A DNA stretch of 64,000 nt, from positions 2,772,001-2,836,000 of the forward strand of contig JACONN010000002.1 in NCBI GenBank assembly GCA_014323675.1, given 5' to 3'. Within the stretch, counting starts at the first letter, position 1. Each line of letters opens with the position of its first letter. Shown here piece after piece: positions 37,448 through 45,836 of this stretch. The DNA is from Hormoscilla sp. GM7CHS1pb. GTDB lineage: Bacteria; Cyanobacteriota; Cyanobacteriia; Cyanobacteriales; Desertifilaceae. Under the pieces are notes generated by a model. That model made no database searches. It was not told the DNA's origin and saw only the letters and a list, made by a program, of their open reading frames with translations. Both the position numbers and the translations under genes were made by a program.

Positions 37448-37702
37448 ATGGCTAAATTTCCAAGAACTGAACCAGAAGTTATTGCCCTCGCTAACGGCTT
37501 AATCGCCGGATTAACGGCTAACACCACTGTCTATCCCTCTCCACTACTGACAATAGAAGAGTTGACAGCTAACCTTAACAAGGTTATCGCCTCCCAAACC
37601 CGGGACGTCGAGTTCCCAAGAGATGGTATAAGACAAGAGGCAGAGCCTCAGAGCGCTCGTTCCCAGGGAGACCCTGGGAACGAGGAAAACGAGGAAAAAT
37701 AA
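37448..37702 (+). CDS. Truncated small protein of a MAKFPRTE-type family
   Basis: 84 residues starting MAKFPRTEPEVIALANGLIAG, after a plausible AAGAGG. The N-terminal 50 residues look like the start of a conserved cyanobacterial family of unknown function, in which a longer helical and beta domain should follow. Here the frame runs into a GTTCCCAGGG/CCCTGGGAACG palindrome at 37658-37682, and the last 25 residues are encoded by repeat DNA. It is probably a truncated gene. Function unknown. Confidence 0.45.
   Translation: MAKFPRTEPEVIALANGLIAGLTANTTVYPSPLLTIEELTANLNKVIASQTRDVEFPRDGIRQEAEPQSARSQGDPGNEENEEK
37658..37682. repeat. 11-bp GTTCCCAGGG inverted repeat
   Basis: CGTTCCCAGGG (37658-37668) and CCCTGGGAACG (37672-37682) are perfect complements around a three-base loop. 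Its insertion probably cut short the small gene that covers it. Confidence 0.7.
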
Positions 37703-37735
37703 GACAAACCCCTCGTAACCAGGGTCTCCCTGGTG

Positions 37736-38023
37736 CAGAATTATCGCTGTGCCTACTCCGTGCATTACCCAACTGCCCCCACTGCTGCTACTGGCATTCC
37801 CCTACTGTTGATTCATTCCATCGGGGTGGGATTATCGGGGCAGTTTTGGCGCTGATTATGCTCCCAATGGTATCATCAAGGTCACCGCAATCCCATTTAC
37901 AATCCGGACTTACTCGGATGCGGTGAAAGCGATATGCCCCGCCTAGCTTACGATCCTACCGATTGGGCAGCTCAGTTGCAACATTTAGCGAATAAGGTAC
38001 AGATCCTATATGATCGGGAATAG
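37736..38023 (+). pseudogene. Alpha/beta hydrolase remnant
   Basis: The frame NYRCAYSVHYPTA... then GIPLLLIHSIGVGLSGQFWR resembles the start of cyanobacterial alpha/beta hydrolases (HGIGVG-type oxyanion region). It stops at TGA, and in another frame WYHQGHRNPIYNPDLLGCGE, then SDMPRLAYDPTDWAAQLQ continues the same fold to TAG 38021-38023. The catalytic Ser and His are missing and the gene is cut after about 95 residues. It is clearly a decayed 5' fragment. Confidence 0.7.
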
Positions 38024-38035
38024 GGGTGCTTCTAG

Positions 38036-38252
38036 GGTGTGGTCAAAACCCGTTGATCGTTTATGGGCCCTCCCATCTGTCGGATACCCCTGTAGGGGCT
38101 CAGCATTCTGGCGAAAAATTATGACATAAGTTTACAGATGTCCTCTCCTCAGGCAACTCGCACCCCGCGAGAATTTACCCGTACCAACTGTTTTTGACCA
38201 CACCCGGTTCGGGCGGGGAGGTCTCCTACCAACGGGTTTTGACCGCACCCGA
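38036..38252. repeat. GGTGTGGTCAAAACCCGTTG interspersed repeat, three copies
   Basis: One plus-strand copy lies at about 38037-38057 and two minus-strand copies at about 38183-38207 and 38226-38247. A further copy lies at about 49953-49975, just after tandem array 2. The two minus copies form the last part of the TPR gene's coding frame. Confidence 0.65.
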
Positions 38253-38887
38253 TGAGCGTCTCCCAGGCGTTCCCTCATCTGCGATGCTTCTAGATAGAAT
38301 TGTTCGGCTTTGCTGAAGCATCCTTGGCTATAATATACGTCTCCTAAATTATCAAGACTTTTAGCAACCAGGGGATGTTCGTCTCCCAACAGGCGTATCC
38401 TCATCTGCAAGGCTTCTATATACAATGCTTCACATTCACTCCAGTGTCCTTGCGTTTCATACAGTAATGCGAAATTAGAAAGGCAGGTAGCCACATCGAG
38501 ATGTTCATTTCCCAATAAGCGTCTCATCATCTGCAAGGCGTCCTTATACAAGCATTCAGATTCGATCCAGCGTCCTTGATTTTCGTAGAGTTCTGCTAAA
38601 TTATTCAGACTGATAGCCACATCGACATGAGAGTCTCCCAACAGGCGTCTCATCATCTGCAAGGCGTCCTTATACAAGCATTCAGATTCGATCCAGCGTC
38701 CTTGACTTTTGTAGAGTCCTGCCAAATTTTGAATACTGGTAGCCACCCTGAGATGAGACTCTCCCCATATTTCTCGCGCTATATCTAATGCTTGTTCGGC
38801 ATAAGTTACAGCCTCTGCGTACTGTTTCAGATGATGGAATTTTATCATCTTTTGATTCAGTTCATCGAACAAATTTATCAGTCCCAT
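38132..38887 (-). CDS. Tetratricopeptide (kinesin light chain-like) repeat protein, 3' end altered by repeats
   Basis: A 251-residue protein with an N-terminal capping helix and four to five 42-residue TPR units of the kinesin-light-chain type (A...LAxLYxxQGRWxESExLYxxALQMxxRLLGxxHxxVA). The units at 38520-38720 are nearly identical in DNA, showing recent duplication. After residue about 212 the sequence is no longer TPR-like (RVRSKPVGRRPPRPNRVWSK) and is encoded by the GTGTGGTCAAAACCC repeats, so the original C-terminus has been lost. It probably served as a protein-binding scaffold. Confidence 0.65.
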   Translation of the reverse strand: MGLINLFDELNQKMIKFHHLKQYAEAVTYAEQALDIAREIWGESHLRVATSIQNLAGLYKSQGRWIESECLYKDALQMMRRLLGDSHVDVAISLNNLAELYENQGRWIESECLYKDALQMMRRLLGNEHLDVATCLSNFALLYETQGHWSECEALYIEALQMRIRLLGDEHPLVAKSLDNLGDVYYSQGCFSKAEQFYLEASQMRERLGDAHRVRSKPVGRRPPRPNRVWSKTVGTGKFSRGASCLRRGHL

Positions 38888-39024
38888 TGTTATTTCTACT
38901 TTTGATTAGTAGTAGGTGTGGTTGCTGTCCTACTGATGCCGTGCCCCTACCGATCGGATGTATGAATGACATACATCAACAGGGCGATCGCCCTTTACCG
39001 GTCCATCCGGCATCAAGCAGTAAC

Positions 39025-39674
39025 GGTATATTCTGTATACAGAACCTGATATTCCGATCGTCCTTCCAGGTATTGCAGCAACTGATGAAGATGGTCTTCC
39101 TGGATTGCTAGTCAAAGCCCCAGGAAAGAGGCAGGTTGTTCTGACATCTTCTGGTTCAGCAGAGTATTCTTTGGCGGGCCAAGAATCAGAACTATTGATT
39201 TACACTCGTTATCTGATTGAGGGCATTGATACTGGAGCAGCAGATCTAGATAACGATGGCGAGATTTCTGTGAAGGAGTTGCACAATTACACCAGTCACA
39301 AGGTGAGACAAGCAGCTCCAGCAATGAAGCCACAAATATATGCAGTAGAAGCGATTCGCCTTAATCCTGATGAGGCAGTGTATCACAACAACTTAGGATA
39401 CGCCCTGTACAAGCAAGATGAGCTAGAAAAAGCGATCGAGGAGTATCGAGAAGCGATTCGCCTTAATCCTGATGAGGCATGGTTTCACAACAACTTAGGA
39501 AACGCCCTGTACAAACTGTACAAGCAAGATGAGCTAGAAAAAGCGATCGAGGAGTATCGAGAAGCGATTCGCCTTAATCCTAATAATGCAGTGTATCACA
39601 ACAACGTAAGAAACGCCTATCAGAAAGTTAACGAGGTTAAGAAGACTTTAACTCAACTATTTTCGGGCAGTTAA
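39025..39674 (+). pseudogene. Fragment of a caspase-like (C14) protein fused to TPR units
   Basis: The frame opens after a stop near 39021, without a proper start. RQVVLTSSGSAEYSLAGQES, then LLIYTRYLIEGIDTGAADLD and DGEISVKELHNYTSHKVR match the end of cyanobacterial caspase/metacaspase (peptidase C14) domains with their EF-hand-like loop. Three TPR units follow (AIRLNPDEAVYHNNLG...), two nearly identical. The catalytic His and Cys would lie in the missing N-terminal part. It may be expressed from an internal TTG, but the protease cannot be active. Confidence 0.65.
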
Positions 39675-40073
39675 CTTCTCAAGTGATTAAAAGAATAAAA
39701 GGGTTGTTTCATCTTTAATGAGTAAAAGGGCGATCGCCCCCATGTGCGAAAAGTGCCATTATTGCCCAAAACTAACCCGGCGGCGCGTGCGAATTCTGGT
39801 ATTTTTTGACAATATTACCAAGATGAATATCGACCAGGTTTATAGTGATATTTTCGTTCGCCAAAAAGTCTACATTGACGGTAGCTAATGCAATAGAAAC
39901 GAAGGAGTCTTTAATTATTGCTTATAAAGCAGCAGGCGAAGCGCTTCTACGTCGCGCACTTAGCATCTGCTTCCGGAAAACGGTTTGTCACGCGCCTAGT
40001 CTGGAGGCCTTGACATTCTGTACGGGGATTGTCTATAATAGAGATATCAGGAAATAATCGGAGAGTCGCACCC
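39675..40073. other. Gap without a recognisable gene
   Basis: About 400 bp. A minus-strand stretch (39750-39890) reads like a fragment of a PIN-type or DUF5615-type start (F-L-A-N-E-N), but it lacks a proper frame. A TATAAT box lies at about 40035, upstream of the TA genes that follow. Confidence 0.4.
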
Positions 40074-40313
40074 ATGTTAGAGCAGTTGGACGGAAATCGT
40101 GAAAATGAGTTGACCCCATTTTTGAAACATAAGGGGCGATCGCCAGAGGAACAATTGCAAAAAAATCAAGCGGCGATCGAACTAATAAGAGGATGGCTGG
40201 AAGAAGAAGTTACGGAAGAGGAATCAAAACAAAGGGAAATATATTTTGAAGATTTTCAGGAAATTATTGATAGTACGCGCTTGCCAGGACATAAGATTTA
40301 CTTCATTGAATGA
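40074..40313 (+). CDS. Antitoxin-like small protein of a PIN-type TA cassette
   Basis: 79 residues from ATG 40074; the longer frame from 40029 lacks a ribosome site. It is acidic and helical (NQAAIELIRGWLEEEVTEEESKQRE) and its stop overlaps the start of the PIN-domain gene by four bases (ATGA). Size, charge and coupling are those of a type II antitoxin. It has no recognisable DNA-binding fold. A TATAAT sequence about 40 bp upstream may be its promoter. Confidence 0.65.
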   Translation: MLEQLDGNRENELTPFLKHKGRSPEEQLQKNQAAIELIRGWLEEEVTEEESKQREIYFEDFQEIIDSTRLPGHKIYFIE

Positions 40314-40766
40314 TTGTTTTATTAGATACGGGAATACTGGGTTTAGTTGCGTCGCCCCACAATACTGGAGAAGCCAAAGAATGTAAACAATGGTTTGAGG
40401 GTTTACTTGCTAGAAGGGTAACTTCAGATATTTGTGATTATGAAGTCAGGAGAGGTTTGCTTCTGGCATCAATTACAAAACCCAATGTTGCCGGGATAGA
40501 TAAGCTAGATACGCTGCAACAAGTGATTGATTTTTTACCCCTGACTAAAAGAGTAATGAAAGAAGCAGCTCAACTGTGGGCGGTGGCGCGGAGTCAAGGA
40601 ATGCATACAGCTGACAATAAAAATATTGATGCAGATATCATTATCTCTGCTCAGTGGAAACTGCTCGCAGAAGCATATCCAGGTCAATATTGTTGTTGCT
40701 ACTAAAAATGTTAAACACTTGAGATTGTTTACCGAAGCACAGGAGTGGAAAAATATTAAGTTTTAG
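40310..40766 (+). CDS. PIN-domain toxin (VapC-like), frameshifted near the 3' end
   Basis: Predicted ribonuclease of the PIN family. The first acidic residue is Asp6 in VLLDTGILG, the second is in the ISDICDYEVRRG-type strand (E44 region), and the C-terminal acidic residues are in NIDADIIISAQ. The frame stops at 40705. The next frame carries VNIVVATKNVKHLRLFTEAQ to TAG 40764-40766, the normal end of a PIN protein. A small indel near 40680 separates them. The toxin may thus be inactive, or the sequence wrong. It converges tail-to-tail with the next TA cassette. Confidence 0.75.
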
Positions 40767-41245
40767 CAGGTTGTTGAGAAAATGGCGATCGCAGCTATTC
40801 TCCCAGGATAAACGGCGATCGCTATTCTCCTACTGCTTGCAAGACGCGATCGTATAGCCGATCGCTTACCCAGAATTCTGCTATCAAATACTCCTAAAAT
40901 TCCCGTGAATTTCAGTCCATATTCAGCAGCGACTTTTCTGCCCAATTCTTCATCTATTAGCAACCAGTCCGCATTAAATGCGATCGCCAGGACAATAGCT
41001 TCTGATTCTCCTTCATGCAGTTGAGTTTGCAGGTAAGTTGCCAGTGTTAAGTTGGTAATATTTTGCGTCTGAATCCAATTTTCAGTCTGCAGTTCCATTG
41101 CACCGGGAATTGTATCCCCTTGGCGAGTCAATTCCTGGTAAACCGCTGAGGGAATAATGATGTTGTTGTAGAGTTGTTGTAAGAGATGTAGCTGTCCTAC
41201 CGCTGCTAAATTAGTGATAGGCGAAGTGTTACTGACGACAATCAT
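40763..41245 (-). CDS. DUF3368 PIN-like toxin, C-terminus replaced
   Basis: A 160-residue frame of the DUF3368 family, a PIN-like putative toxin usually paired with UPF0175. The first Asp-equivalent position lies in VVSNTSPITNLA, with EGESEAIVLAIAFNADWLLIDEELGRKVA in the core. Compared with the full-length homologue at 50451-50939, residues after GILGVF are lost and replaced by HIP1-rich DNA (RSAIRSRLASSRRIAIAV). It is probably a damaged toxin. It overlaps its UPF0175 partner by four bases. Confidence 0.7.
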   Translation of the reverse strand: MIVVSNTSPITNLAAVGQLHLLQQLYNNIIIPSAVYQELTRQGDTIPGAMELQTENWIQTQNITNLTLATYLQTQLHEGESEAIVLAIAFNADWLLIDEELGRKVAAEYGLKFTGILGVFDSRILGKRSAIRSRLASSRRIAIAVYPGRIAAIAIFSTTC

Positions 41246-41487
41246 AAGCGACCCATCTCCCGTAGGTTCTCCAGGTCTGTTTCAAAATCAGCAACGTCGT
41301 AATGGACGGGAATTTTTCGACTTGCGAGTTCATGTTGAAACTGAAGTAAGTGCATGCGGGCAAGGTGGGCAGCTTTTCCAATACTGATTTTCTTTTTTTG
41401 GAACAGCATAATGATAATTTCTAGGGTAAACTCGGCTTCCGACATCCCGCTGGCTTGGAATATGTCATCGTCAATGGCTATGAGCAT
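41242..41487 (-). CDS. UPF0175 family antitoxin-like protein
   Basis: An 81-residue UPF0175 protein. It has the family's helix-turn-helix-like region SIGKAAHLARMHLLQFQHEL followed by IPVHYDVADFETDLENL. It precedes and overlaps the DUF3368 gene on the same strand, the standard TA arrangement. The paralogous cassette at 50170-50939 has the same order. Confidence 0.8.
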   Translation of the reverse strand: MLIAIDDDIFQASGMSEAEFTLEIIIMLFQKKKISIGKAAHLARMHLLQFQHELASRKIPVHYDVADFETDLENLREMGRL

Positions 41488-41628
41488 GGTATTTTATCCT
41501 GACTTGCTGATATCATTATAACAAGGTTCGATAACTATTGCTTTATGAAACGCGATTGTGAGAGCGCAGAGGCGATCGCAGCTATTCTCAAGGAACAAGG
41601 GCGATCGCCTCTATGGGGGCATTTATAG

Positions 41629-41850
41629 CTAAGTTGCGCTTGCTTTAGGATCTCCTTTGTGCGCTTGTTCGGGAAGAGGCATTGATGATGGAATCAGTGC
41701 CGGTTGGGGACTGCGCCGGACTAGGCGATCGCGATACTTTTCCTGAACTTGGCACATATACTCATAGAAAAGCTGCTCATCATGTTGGCAAGCTTCGTCC
41801 ATTTCCAGACGGATACGACGGATTTCTTCAAGAATTGGGTCTCGTGTCAT
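41629..41850 (-). CDS. Antitoxin-like small protein
   Basis: 73 residues (MTRDPILEEIRRIRLEMDEA, CQHDEQLFYEYMCQVQEKYR). The pattern is that of small cyanobacterial proteins that follow PIN-type toxins. It overlaps the 3' end of the PIN fragment upstream on the same strand. It has no recognisable DNA-binding motif. With its toxin truncated, it is probably an orphan antitoxin. Confidence 0.55.
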   Translation of the reverse strand: MTRDPILEEIRRIRLEMDEACQHDEQLFYEYMCQVQEKYRDRLVRRSPQPALIPSSMPLPEQAHKGDPKASAT

Positions 41851-42070
41851 ATTCAAGCTCCATTAATTCTGCTGGTGTACAAATTATCGGAGTGCGGATT
41901 CCATATCGAGCATTAATGCTTTCAATTTTTCTCTTAAAATTGCCATTGACGATATGGGTACAGTTCCAAGATACCAAAAAATCAATCCCCTGGTTTGAAG
42001 CTAAAGCCAAATGATAGGAATCAGCTCTAGCTTTATCTACTGCTATTCCCAAGATGAGCCAAATAAACAA
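41828..42070 (-). pseudogene. PIN-domain toxin, N-terminally truncated
   Basis: The frame carries the last two-thirds of a PIN-type toxin: KARADSYHLALASNQGIDFL, VSWNCTHIVNG and IICTPAELMELEYD. The N-terminal strand with the first catalytic Asp is missing; upstream sequence (to 42180) shows no continuation in any frame. The toxin must be inactive. It overlaps the start of the antitoxin-like gene by about 23 bases. Confidence 0.65.
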
Positions 42071-42285
42071 GAACGCGCTCTAGAATGCGTTAGATCGGGA
42101 TGCCGTGGATTAGCACTCAAGTTCTGAATGAAACAGTTAACACCTTGAGACGGAAATTTTTACTGGAATATGGTTTGTGATAGGTGCGGTTGTCGATGTG
42201 CTCAAACAACAACTATTGGTTGGGTTTCGTGCGGAGACCCAACCTACAACTACTGACAACTTGGCCCGATCGCCCTTAAATTCCT

Positions 42286-42471
42286 TTACTGTCCAAACTC
42301 CAGACGGGCCTGTTCGACAATCTCGACCGTTACCACATCCGACCCCGCTTGCCGGGCCAACTGCTCAATCCGTTGACGGGCGGACGATCGCACGAAAAAG
42401 GGAATACTTTTCAGCTTGGCCTTAGCTTCAGCGGTCCATTTAAATTCATCTGCTAGATCTGAATCTTGCAT
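42286..42471 (-). CDS. PCP_red-domain small protein
   Basis: A 61-residue protein that consists of one PCP_red domain: [20 protein letters not shown], then [20 protein letters not shown]. This domain forms the C-terminal end of light-independent protochlorophyllide reductase subunit B and also occurs as small standalone proteins in cyanobacteria. It lies downstream of psbC on the same strand, about 157 bp after its stop and beyond its terminator. The function of the standalone form is unknown to me. Confidence 0.75.
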   Translation of the reverse strand: MQDSDLADEFKWTAEAKAKLKSIPFFVRSSARQRIEQLARQAGSDVVTVEIVEQARLEFGQ

Positions 42472-42559
42472 GGGAATGCCTTTACTTATTAGCTTATATT
42501 TTCTCTTATTGTAGCGCGACTTTTTCCCAACCAGCTAAATCTCTACAGTCGTCAAAAAA

Positions 42560-42582
42560 GCTCCTGCGTGAGATGCAGGAGC
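42560..42582 (-). terminator. Rho-independent terminator of psbC
   Basis: On the minus strand GCTCCTGC and GCAGGAGC form an eight-base-pair stem with a seven-base loop and are followed directly by CTTTTTTG. It lies 45 bp past the psbC stop. Confidence 0.8.
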
Positions 42583-42627
42583 CCAGATAAGTTAAAGAGA
42601 AACTATTCTCTTTACATGGATAGATTA

Positions 42628-44016
42628 TTAGTCGAGGTTAGGCATAGAGAGCACTGGCTCCGTATCCCGATCGATCCCCTTTTCAAAGCCACCAGCAGCA
42701 GCGCGAGCGCGACCAGCGTGCCACAGATGTCCGACTAAGAAGAAGAAACCGAGAATGAAGTGAGAGCCAGCTAGCCAAGCACGGGGATTAACATAGTTAA
42801 AGCCTTGAGCCTCAGTGATAATCCCACCCACAGAGTTGATGGAACCATTAGGAGCATGAGTCATGTACTCAGATGCACGACGAACTTGCCAAGGCTGAAT
42901 ATCGTTCCTCAGCTTGTTCAAGTCCAGACCGTTGGGGCCGCGCAGAGGCTCCAACCAGGGACCTTGGAAATCCCAGAAACGCATCGTTTCACCACCGAAG
43001 ATAATTTCCCCAGTCGGAGAACGCATCAGGTACTTACCCAGACCCGTAGGACCTTGGGAAGAAGCGATGTTAGCACCCAGTTTCTGGTCGCGGACCAAGA
43101 ACACGAAAGACTGAGCCTGAGAGGCTTCAGCATTTGTAGGACCGTAAAATTCGCTGGGATAAGCCGTGTTGTTGAACCAAACGTAGGCAGAGGCAATGAA
43201 GCCCATCATGCACAGGGCCCCCAAGCTGTAGGAGAGATAAGCTTCACCAGACCAGATAAACGCGCGACGCGCCCAACCAAAAGGCTTAGTCAGAATGTGC
43301 CAGACACCACCACCAATGCAGATCAGACCAATCCAGATGTGACCGCCGATGATATCTTCCATATTATTGACGCCGACAATCCAGCCTTTTCCACCGAACG
43401 GAGAGTCCAGCAAATAACCGAAGATAACTGCGGGGTTGAGGGTGGGATTGGTGATTACGCGCACGTCACCACCACCGGGTGCCCAGGTATCATAGACACC
43501 ACCAAAGAAAATCGCCTTAAACACCAGCAACAGAGCACCACAACCCAACAGGATCAGGTGGTAGCCGATGATGTTGGTCATTTGGTCCTTGTCTTTCCAG
43601 TCATAACCAAAGAAGTCGGAATATTCTTCTAAGGTTTCGGGACCGCGAAGGGTGTGATAGAGGCCCCCCAGACCGAGAACCGCCGACGAAATTAGGTGCA
43701 GCACTCCAATCACAAAGTAGGGGAAGACATCTATTACTTCACCGCCAGGACCAACACCCCAGCCGAGAGTGGCCATGTGAGGCATCAAGATCAAGCCTTG
43801 CTCATACATGGGCTTTTCCGGGACGAAGTGAGCGACCTCAAACAACGTCATTGCCCCAGCCCAGAATACGATCAGACCAGCGTGGGCCACGTGAGCACCC
43901 AGTAGCTTACCGGACAGGTCGATCAGACGAGCGTTACCCGCCCACCAGGCAAACCCGGTGGATTCTAGGTCACGACCGCTCATCACCATTGAACTATTAA
44001 AGGATGTTTGTACCAT
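42628..44016 (-). CDS. psbC: Photosystem II CP43 chlorophyll-binding core antenna protein
   Basis: 462 residues from ATG 44016, the normal CP43 length; the longer frame from TTG 44046 adds 10 residues. The mature N-terminus ([19 protein letters not shown]), six antenna helices with their His ligands, and the large lumenal loop with [17 protein letters not shown] are all intact. That loop holds the Glu and Arg near the Mn4CaO5 cluster. In cyanobacteria psbC normally overlaps the end of psbD; here no psbD sequence precedes it, and the upstream 320 bp lead to divergent ycf4. So it is either a relocated psbC or a second copy. Confidence 0.95.
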   Translation of the reverse strand: MVQTSFNSSMVMSGRDLESTGFAWWAGNARLIDLSGKLLGAHVAHAGLIVFWAGAMTLFEVAHFVPEKPMYEQGLILMPHMATLGWGVGPGGEVIDVFPYFVIGVLHLISSAVLGLGGLYHTLRGPETLEEYSDFFGYDWKDKDQMTNIIGYHLILLGCGALLLVFKAIFFGGVYDTWAPGGGDVRVITNPTLNPAVIFGYLLDSPFGGKGWIVGVNNMEDIIGGHIWIGLICIGGGVWHILTKPFGWARRAFIWSGEAYLSYSLGALCMMGFIASAYVWFNNTAYPSEFYGPTNAEASQAQSFVFLVRDQKLGANIASSQGPTGLGKYLMRSPTGEIIFGGETMRFWDFQGPWLEPLRGPNGLDLNKLRNDIQPWQVRRASEYMTHAPNGSINSVGGIITEAQGFNYVNPRAWLAGSHFILGFFFLVGHLWHAGRARAAAGGFEKGIDRDTEPVLSMPNLD

Positions 44017-44340
44017 AACCACTTTTGCGATCGACAAAACAGTCAAAATTTATGCGAGCCTTGGCCATTCTCCTATGACCAACCACCTGAGCTTAGCTTC
44101 TACCCGCTGACGAGTCAGCCGGTGGCTAATTATTCTTTTTCTTAACATAACACAGTTTTCTGGGAATGATAGGCAAATCCTTGACAGGATTGGCTTTCCC
44201 GGGATAAATACTATAATAATCTAAATTGAAAAATTTACAATATTTCACATGAATTCTCATAAAATTGGGCGATCGCGCCGGTTAGAGAGCAGATTAAGAG
44301 CATCGCCAAATCCAGTCACCCACGGAGTTTAAGAAGTTTT
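44017..44340. promoter_or_regulatory. Divergent psbC/ycf4 intergenic region
   Basis: 324 bp between two photosystem genes read outward. It holds A/T-rich stretches (44140-44260), a GACGAGTCAGCCGG segment and one HIP1 octamer (44268). Promoters for both genes must lie here. I see no trace of psbD. Confidence 0.5.
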
Positions 44341-44907
44341 ATGACAGCACAGACAACCTCGACCGACAATGCCATCTTACGTCAGCAAGTTTTAGGCTCC
44401 CGCCGGTTCAGTAACTACTGGTGGGCGACGGTAGTCTCCGCCGGAGCCGGTGGTTTCTTGCTAGCTGGACTCTCAAGCTACCTGCAAGTCAACCTGCTAC
44501 CGTTTAGCAATCCCGAGGAACTGATGTTTGTTCCTCAAGGCTTGGTGATGAGTCTGTATGGAATAGCGGGCATGAGTATGGCACTTTACCTCTGGCTAAC
44601 GATCCTCTGGGATCTGGGAGGGGGTTACAATGAATTTAATCGCCAGACCGACCGGGCCATTGTGTTCCGCTGGGGATACCCGGGGAAGAATCGCCGGATA
44701 GAGATTAGCTGTCCTCTAGAAGATGTCCAAGCGATAATAGTCAAGCTCAAAGAAGGGCTTAACCCTCGGCGGGCCATTTATATACGTGTCAAGGGCAAGG
44801 CAAATATTCCCCTGACGAGGGTGGGGCAACCGCTAGCCCTGAGTGCACTAGAAAATCAGGCCGCCGAGTTGGCTCGTTTTCTGGAAGTGCCCATTGAAGG
44901 TCTTTGA
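44341..44907 (+). CDS. ycf4: Photosystem I assembly protein Ycf4
   Basis: A 188-residue thylakoid protein that aids photosystem I assembly. Family landmarks are GSRRFSNYWWATVVSAGAGG, two N-terminal membrane segments (about 24-46 and 66-88), WDLGGGYNEFNR and IYIRVKGKANIPLTRVG. Full length. It diverges from psbC and is followed by a hairpin at 44923-44942. Confidence 0.95.
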   Translation: MTAQTTSTDNAILRQQVLGSRRFSNYWWATVVSAGAGGFLLAGLSSYLQVNLLPFSNPEELMFVPQGLVMSLYGIAGMSMALYLWLTILWDLGGGYNEFNRQTDRAIVFRWGYPGKNRRIEISCPLEDVQAIIVKLKEGLNPRRAIYIRVKGKANIPLTRVGQPLALSALENQAAELARFLEVPIEGL

Positions 44908-44922
44908 GGCCAGCGTCTTACC

Positions 44923-44942
44923 CCCCACCCTGAAGGGTGGGG
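44923..44942 (+). terminator. Hairpin after ycf4
   Basis: CCCCACCC (44923-44930) and GGGTGGGG (44935-44942) form an eight-base-pair stem with a TGAA loop, 15 bp past the ycf4 stop. No T-run follows, so termination may be factor-dependent. Confidence 0.6.
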
Positions 44943-45031
44943 CTACACAAACAAGGACCGCCTACGCGGTCTCAATCCTATGTTTAGATAAGATAATTAT
45001 GTATACTTGGTAACAAATAGGTGACGTAAAA

Positions 45032-45757
45032 ATGCAGATATTGGCAAAACGTAGGTTATCTATATTCTTAGTGATTGCTGCTTTGCTCATGGCCGGATGT
45101 ATGTCGCAAGCGACAACTACATCGGCACCCGAGAGACAAGCAAGTAATCAGGAAAATAGCAATTTACCTCGGCTGTTGGGTAAGGCCACGGTAGAGATGA
45201 TGGTTGAAGGTAAAGACTCGCCGATTATAATCAACCTGGATGGATCTCAGGCTCCGATCACTGCCGGTAATTTTGTCGATCTAGTCGATCGGGGGGTCTA
45301 TGATGGTCTGGTGTTTCACCGGGTGGTGCGGGAACCCCAGCCGTTTGTGGTTCAGGGTGGGGATCCACAGAGCAAAGACCCCAAGTTTTCACCAGAACGA
45401 CTGGGAACTGGTAGTTATATAGATCCAGCGACATCTCAGCCTCGCTACATTCCTTTAGAAATTACGCCTCAAGGCTCGGAAGAACCGGTTTACTCTCAGA
45501 CTTTCAAGAGCGCCAGTATTTCTGTAAAGCCAGTGCTCAAGCATACTCGCGGTGCTGTGGCAATGGCTCGTTCTCCTTATCCTGACTCGGCTTCCTCCCA
45601 GTTTTATTTTTGTTTAGCTGACTTGCCGTTCTTGGATGGTGACTATGCTGTGTTTGGATATGTTACCGAGGGGATGGATGTGGTAGACTCAATTGTCCAG
45701 GGCGATCGCATCAAGTCGGTTAGGGTAGTCCAAGGCTTAGAATACTTGAGAAAATAG
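45032..45757 (+). CDS. Cyclophilin-type peptidyl-prolyl isomerase, lipoprotein
   Basis: A 241-residue protein with a type II signal peptide (LLMAGC, Cys23) and a cyclophilin domain that should act in the periplasm or thylakoid lumen. The active-site region is [19 protein letters not shown], followed by [20 protein letters not shown] and [19 protein letters not shown]. The catalytic Arg and the Q-x3-Q-F elements look intact. Monocistronic; a GTCCGCGGAC repeat follows the stop. Confidence 0.9.
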   Translation: MQILAKRRLSIFLVIAALLMAGCMSQATTTSAPERQASNQENSNLPRLLGKATVEMMVEGKDSPIIINLDGSQAPITAGNFVDLVDRGVYDGLVFHRVVREPQPFVVQGGDPQSKDPKFSPERLGTGSYIDPATSQPRYIPLEITPQGSEEPVYSQTFKSASISVKPVLKHTRGAVAMARSPYPDSASSQFYFCLADLPFLDGDYAVFGYVTEGMDVVDSIVQGDRIKSVRVVQGLEYLRK

Positions 45758-45773
45758 ACCTCTATGACCGACA

Positions 45774-45799
45774 GATTTTTCGGGCCGTCCGCGGACCGT
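45774..45799 (+). repeat. GATTTTTCGG...GTCCGCGGAC element, copy 1
   Basis: A 26-base element with the perfect 10-base palindrome GTCCGCGGAC at its centre-right. Near-identical copies lie at 51051-51075 and 54127-54152, the last inside the methyltransferase gene. Confidence 0.75.
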
Positions 45800-45836
45800 A
45801 GATTGCGTAATTGTCTACTAAAGGAGCAGAATAAAG

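Noticed and set aside
38788..39111. 107-codon plus-strand frame over the start of the TPR gene
   Set aside because: It overlaps the TPR gene antisense and has no family-like sequence; only its end overlaps the caspase-like remnant in another frame.
39845..40057. 70-codon plus-strand frame before the PIN cassette
   Set aside because: No ribosome site, no recognisable pattern, and it ends inside the probable promoter of the cassette.
42805..43632. 275-codon frame opposite psbC
   Set aside because: It is the complementary shadow of a highly conserved gene; the codon pattern is explained by psbC alone.
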